DNA of 64,000 nt from Closterium sp. NIES-65 (lineage: Eukaryota > Streptophyta > Zygnematophyceae > Desmidiales > Closteriaceae): the NCBI GenBank assembly GCA_948144175.1, contig CANXME010000048.1:84453-148452 (forward strand), written 5' to 3'. Shown piece by piece: positions 58,638 through 64,000 of the stretch. The notes beneath the pieces are model-generated. The model did not search any database. It saw only the letters and a list, made by a program, of their open reading frames with translations, and was not told where the DNA came from. The translations under genes were made by a program, and so were the position numbers. Numbering within the stretch: the stretch's first letter is position 1; each line of letters opens with the position of its first letter.

Positions 58638-61600
58638 ATGGCGCCTATCTATGGGGCGCTCTCTATGGGCGCCTATCTCTAGGGGCGCCTATCTCTATGG
58701 GCGCCTATCTCTATGGGCGCCTATCTCTAGGAGCGCCTATCTCTAGGAGCGCCTATCTCTATGGCCGCCTATCTCTATGGGCGCCTATCCTCTATGGGGC
58801 GCCTATCTCTATGGGGCGCCTATCTCTAGGGGCGCCTATCTCTTTGGGCGCCTATCTCTAGGGGCGCCTATCTCTAGGGGCGCCTATCTCTAGGGGCGCC
58901 TATCTCTAGGGGCGCCTATCTCTATGGGCGCCTATCTCTATGGGCGCCTATATCTATGGGCGCCTATATCTATGGGCGCCTATCTCTAGGGGCGCCTATC
59001 TCTATGGGCCGCCTATCTCTATGGGCAGCCTATCTCTATGGGCGCCTATCTCTAGGGCGCCTATCTCTAGGGCCGCCTATCTCTATGGGCGCCTATCTCT
59101 ATAGGGCGCCTATCTCTAGGGGCGCCTATCTTTAGGGGCGCCTATCTCTAGGGGCGCCTATCTCTATGGGCGCCTATCTCTAGGGGGCGCCTATCTCTAT
59201 GGGCGCCTATCTCTAGGGGCGCCTATCTCTATGGGCCGCCTATCTCTAGGGGCGCCTATCTCTAGGGGCGCCTATCTCTATGGGGCGCCTATCTCTATGG
59301 GCGCCTATCTCTAGGGGCGCCTATCTCTAGGGGCGCCTATCTCTAGGGAGCGCCTATCTCTATGGGCGCCTATCTCTAGGGCGCCTATCTCTATGGGCGC
59401 CTATCTCTATGGGCGCCTATCTCTATGGGCGCCTATCTCTATGGGCGCCTATCTCTATGGGCGCCTATCTCTATGGGGCGCCTATCTCTATGGGCGCCTA
59501 TCTCTATGGGCGCCTATCTCTTAGGGGCGCCTATCTCTAGGGGCGCCTATCTCTATGGGTGCCTATCTCTAGGGGCGCCTATCTCTATGGGCGCCTATCT
59601 CTATGGGGCGGCCTATCTCTAGGGGCGCCTATCTCTATGGGGCGCCTATCTCTAGGGGCGCCTATCTCTATGGGCGCCTATCTCTAGGGGCGCCTATCTC
59701 TAGGGGCGCCTATCTCTATGGGCGCCTATCTCTAGGGGCGCCTATCTCTATGGGCGCCTATCTCTATGGGCGCCTATCTCTAGGGGCGCCTATCTCTAGG
59801 GGCGCCTATCTCTATGGCGCCTATCTCTATGGGCGCCTATCTCTATGGGCGCCTATCTCTAGGGGCGCCTATCTCTAGGGGCGCCTATCTCTTTGGCGCC
59901 TATCTCTATGGGCGCCTATCTCTAGGGGCGCCTATCTCTATGAGCGCCTATCTCTAGGGCGCCTATCTCTATGGGCCCTATCTCTAGGGCGCCTATCTCT
60001 AGGGGCGCCTATCTCTAGGGCGCCTATCTCTATGGGCGCCTATCTCTATGGGCGCCTATCTCTATGGGGCGCCTATCTCTATGGGCGCCTATCTCTAGGG
60101 GCGCCTATCTCTATGGGCCCTATCTCTAGGGGCGCCTATCTCTATGGGCGCCTATCTCTAGGGGCGCCTATCTCTATGGCCGCCTATCTCTATGGGCGCC
60201 TATCTCTAGGGGGCGCCTATCTCTAGGGGCGCCTATCTTTAGTGGCGCCTATCTCTATGGGCGCCTATCTCTAGGGGCGCCTATCTCTAGGGGCGCCTAT
60301 CTCTAGGGGCGCCTATCTCTATGGCGCCTATCTCTAGGGGCGCCTATCTCTAGGGGCGCCTATCTCTAGGGGCGCCTATCTCTATGGGCGCCTATCTCTA
60401 TGGGCGCCTATCTCTAGGGGCAGCCTATCTCTAGGGGCGCCTATCTCTAGGAGCGCCTATCTCTAGGGGCGCCTATCTCTAGGAGGGGCGCCTATCTCTA
60501 TGGGCTGCCTATCTCTATGGGCGCCTATCTCTATGGGGCGCCTATCTCTATGGGGCACCTACTCTATGGGCGCCTAATCTCTAGGGGCGCCTATCTCTAT
60601 GGGCGCCTATCTCTATGGGCGCCTATCTCTATGGGCGCCTATCTCTAGGGGCGCCTATCTCTAGGGGCGCCTTCTCTATGGGTGCCTATCTCTAGGGGCG
60701 CCTATCTCTATGGGCGCCTATCTCTAGGGGCGCCTATCTCTAGGGCGCCTATCTCTATGGGGGCCTATCTCTAGGGGCGCCTATCTCTATGGGCGCCTAT
60801 CTCTAGGGGCGCCTATCTCTAGGGGCGCCTATCTCTAGGGGCGCCTATCTCTATGGCGCCTATCTCTATGGGCGCCTATCTCTAGGGGGCGCCTATCTCT
60901 AGGGGCGCCTATCTCTATGGCGCCTATCTCTATGGGCGCCTATCTCTATGGGCGCCTATCTCTAGGGGGCGCCTATCTCTAGGGGCGCCTATCTCTATGG
61001 GCGCCTATCTCTATGGGCGCCTATCTCTATGGGCCCTATCTCTATGGGCGCCTATCTCTGGGGCGCCTATCTCTATGGGCGCCTATCTCTATGGGCGCCT
61101 ATCTCTAGGGGCGCCTATCTCTATTGGCGCCTATCTCTATGGCGCCTATCTCTATGGGCGCCTATCTCTATGGGCGCCTATCTCTAGGGCGCCTATCTCT
61201 AAGGGCGCCTATCTCTATGGGCGCCTATCTCTATGGGCCTATCTCTATGGGCGCCTATCTCTAGGGGCGCCTATCTCTATGGGGGCCTATCTCTAGGGGC
61301 GCCTATCTCTAGGGGCGCCTATCTCTATGGGCGCCTATCTCTATGGGCGCCTATCTCTAGGGGCGCCTATCTCTAGGGGCGCCTATCTCTAGGGGCGCCT
61401 ATCTCTATGGGCGCCTATCTCTATGGGCGCCTATCTCTAGGGGCGCCTATCTCTAGGGGCGCCTATCTCTTTGGGGCGCCTATCTCTATGGGCGCCTATC
61501 TCTAGGGGCGCCTATCTCTATGGGCGCCTATCTCTAGGGGCGCCTATCTCTATGGGCGCCTATCTCTAGGGGCGCCTATCTCTAGGGCGCCTATCTCTAT

Positions 61601-64000
61601 GGGCGCCTATCTCTATGGGCGCCTATCTCTAGGGGCGCCTATCTCTATGGGCGCCTATCTCTAGGGGCGCCTATCTCTAGGGCGCCTATCTCTATGGGGC
61701 GCCTATCTCTAAGGGGGCCTATCTCTATGGGCGCCTATCTCTAGGGGCGCCTATCTCTATGGCGCCTATCTCTAGGGCCCTATCTCTAGGGCGCCTATCT
61801 CTAGGGCGCCTATCTCTATGGCCGCCTATCTCTAGGGGCGCCTATCTCTATGGGCGCCTATCTCTAGGGGCGCCTATCTCTAGGGCGCCTATCTCTAGGA
61901 GCGCCTATCTCTAGGGCGCCTATCTCTAGGGCGCCTATCTCTAGGGGCGCCTATCTCTAGGGGCGCCTATCTCTAGGGGCGCCTATCTCTATGGGCGCCT
62001 ATCTCTAGGGGCGCCCTCTCTAGGAGCGCCTATCTCTAGGGCGCCTATCTCTATGGGCCGCCTATCTCTATTGGCGCCTATCTCTATGGGCGCCTATCTC
62101 TATGGGCGCCTATCTCTAGGGGCGCCTATCTCTAGGGGCGCCTATCTCTAGGAGCGCCTATCTCTAGGAGCGCCTATCTCTATGGCCGCCTATCTCTATG
62201 GGCGCCTATCTCTATGGGCGCCTATCTCTAGGCGCCTATCTCTAGGGGCACCTATCTCTATGGGCGCCATCTCTATGGGCGCCTATCTCTAGGGGCGCCT
62301 ATCTCTATGGGCGCCTATCTCTAGGGGCGCCTATCTCTAGGGCCGCCTTTCTCTAGGGGCGCTATCTCTATGGGCGCCTATCTCTATGGGCGCCTATCTC
62401 TATGGCGCCTATCTCTAGGGGCGCCTATCTCTATGGGCGCCTATCTCTAGGGGCGCCTATCTCTAGGGGCGCCTATCTCTAGGGGGCCTATCTCTAGGGG
62501 CGCCTTTCTCTAGGGCGCCTATCTCTATGGTCGCCTATCTCTAGGGGCGCCTATCTCTATGGGCGCCTATCTCTAGGGGCGCCTATCTCTAGGGGCGCCT
62601 ATCTCTATGGCCGCCTATCTCTATGGGCGCCTATCTCTATGGGGCGCCTATCTCTATGGCGCCTATCTCTATGGGCGCCTATCTCTATGGGCGCCTATCT
62701 CTAGGGGTGCCTATCTCTAGGGGCGCCTATCTCTCTGGGGCGCCTATCTCTAGGGGCGCCTTTCTCTAGGGCGCCTATCTCTAGGGGCGCATATTTGTAG
62801 GGGGGGCTATCTCTAGGGGCGCCTATCTCTAGGGGCGCCTATCTCTAGGGGCGCCTATCTCTAGGGGCGCCTATCTCTAGGAGCGCCTATCTCTAGGGCG
62901 CCTATCTCTATGGCGCCTATCTCTATGGGCGCCTATCTCTATGGGCGCCTATCTCTAGGGGCGCCTATCTCTAGGGGCGCCTATCTCTATGGGCGCCTAT
63001 CTCTATGGGCGCCTATCTCTAGGGGCGCCTATCTCTATGGGCGCCTATCTCTAGGGCGCTATCTCTATGGCCGCCTTTCTCTCAGGGCGCCTATCTCTAT
63101 GGGCGCCTATCTCTATGGGCGCCTATCTCTATGGCGCCTATCTCTAGGGCGCCTATCTCTAGGGGCGCCTATCTCTAGGGCGCCTATCTCTAGGTGCGCC
63201 TATCTCTAGGGGCGCCTATCTCTAGGGGCGCCTTTCTCTATGGGCGCCTATCTCTATGGGCGCCTATCTCTAGGGCGCCTATCTCTATGGGCGCCTATCT
63301 CTAGGGGCGCCTATCTCTAGGGCGCCTATCTCTAGGGCGCCTATCTCTAGGGGCGCCTATCTCTAGGGGCGCCTTCTCTATGGGCGCCTATCTCTATGGG
63401 CGCCTATCTCTAGGGGCGCCCTTCTCTAGGGGCGCCTATCTCTAGGGGCGCCTATCTCTAGGGGCGCCTATCTCTAGGGGCGCCTATCTCTATGGCCGCC
63501 TATCTCTATGGGCGCCTATCTCTAGGGGCGCCTATCTCTATGGGCGCCTATCTCTATGGGTGCCTATCTCTTGGGGCGCCTATCTCTAGGGGCGCCTATC
63601 TCTATGGGCGCCTATCTCTATGGCCGCCTATCTCTAGGGGCGCATATCTCTAGGGGCGCCTATCTCTAGGGGCGCCTATCTCTAGGAGCGCCTATCTCTA
63701 GGGGTGCCTATCTCTATGGGCGCCTATCTCTAGGGGCGCCTATCTCTATGGGCGCCTATCTCTAGGGGCGCCTATCTCTATGGCCGCCTATCTCTAGGGG
63801 CGCCTATCTCTATGGGCGCCTATCTCTATGGGCGCCTATCTCTAGGGGCGCCTATCTCTAGGGCGCCTATCTCTAGGGGCGCCTATCTCTAGGGGCGCCA
63901 TATCTCTAGGGCGCCTATCTCTATGGGCGCCTATCTCTAGGGGCGCCTATCTCTAGGGGCGCCTATCTCTATGGGCGCCTATCTCTAGGGGCGCCTATCT
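58638..64000 (-). repeat. 16-bp satellite, inverted orientation, indel-rich part running off the right edge
   Basis: The monomer is unchanged, but one-base losses and gains become frequent from 58640 onward, mostly in the G run (CTAGGGCGCC, CTATGGCGCC, CTATGGGGCGCC, CTAGGGGGCGCC). Other damaged units include GGGCCCTATC, TATCCTCTATGG near 58788, CTCTATAGGGCGCC near 59100 and GTAGGGGGGGCTATC near 62797. Register is lost every few monomers, whereas at 51800-58637 it is lost only every kilobase or so. The change is abrupt and homopolymer-centred. The array does not end in the window. No gene is supported. Confidence 0.93.

Noticed and set aside
27079..63209. Frames of 60-133 codons with a Gly-Ala-Tyr-Leu repeat in the 16-bp array
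   Set aside because: They appear on whichever strand reads the CTATGG-type monomers and stop wherever a CTAG-type monomer falls in frame. They are a by-product of a 16-bp period cycling through three frames.
26764..64000. Telomeric or subtelomeric simple repeat
   Set aside because: The 16-bp unit does not contain TTAGGG-type or other known telomere motifs, and it occurs in both orientations internally.
1..64000. Centromeric satellite with CENP-B-type box
   Set aside because: None of the three monomers contains a recognisable CENP-B box, and monomer lengths are far below nucleosome scale. A centromeric role cannot be excluded but has no support here.

Overview
The window is almost pure satellite DNA from a eukaryote, and I can support no protein-coding gene in it. 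About 99% of the 64 kb is three unrelated tandem-repeat families lying head to tail: a 31-bp repeat (1-8245), a 28-bp G-rich repeat (8246-8695 and 9307-26765) and a 16-bp repeat (26764-64000). The only sequence of ordinary complexity is a 611-bp island at 8696-9306. It contains minus-strand, tRNA-derived, SINE-like units with recognisable RNA polymerase III A and B boxes. SINE-like tRNA heads, megasatellite-scale arrays and variants concentrated at CpG positions all point to a eukaryotic nuclear genome with CpG methylation, most likely an animal. I cannot name the lineage from this sequence.

Layout. The 31-bp array keeps its register from base 1 until a 2-bp insertion near 7697, and contains higher-order blocks whose offsets are whole multiples of 31. 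It passes directly into the 28-bp array at 8246. After about 16 monomers that array is interrupted by the SINE-like island, then resumes for about 620 monomers. The second part is built from overlapping direct duplications of roughly 2.3 to 3.6 kb. At 26764 the 28-bp array passes into the 16-bp array through a shared GGGA/GATA overlap.

The 16-bp array is the most structured part. It runs in one orientation to 40090, flips at a perfect GGCGCC-centred palindrome, carries a two-monomer mini-inversion (41257-41288), and flips back at 42194. The whole block of about 9.5 kb is then present a second time, nearly unchanged (about 42278-51797), including the inversion junction and the mini-inversion. 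From 51798 to the window end the array stays in the inverted orientation, with more internal duplications. From about 58640 single-base G-run and unit-length indels rise sharply, which looks like unpolished assembly or a decaying array edge.

The very long minus-strand reading frames in the 28-bp array (up to 2167 codons) arise because that repeat has no stop codon in any of its three minus-strand frames. They are not evidence of genes. I found no new gene system. The noteworthy content is the array architecture: nested duplications, palindromic orientation switches with a shared core, CpG-biased variants and a dimeric SINE-like island inside a minisatellite.
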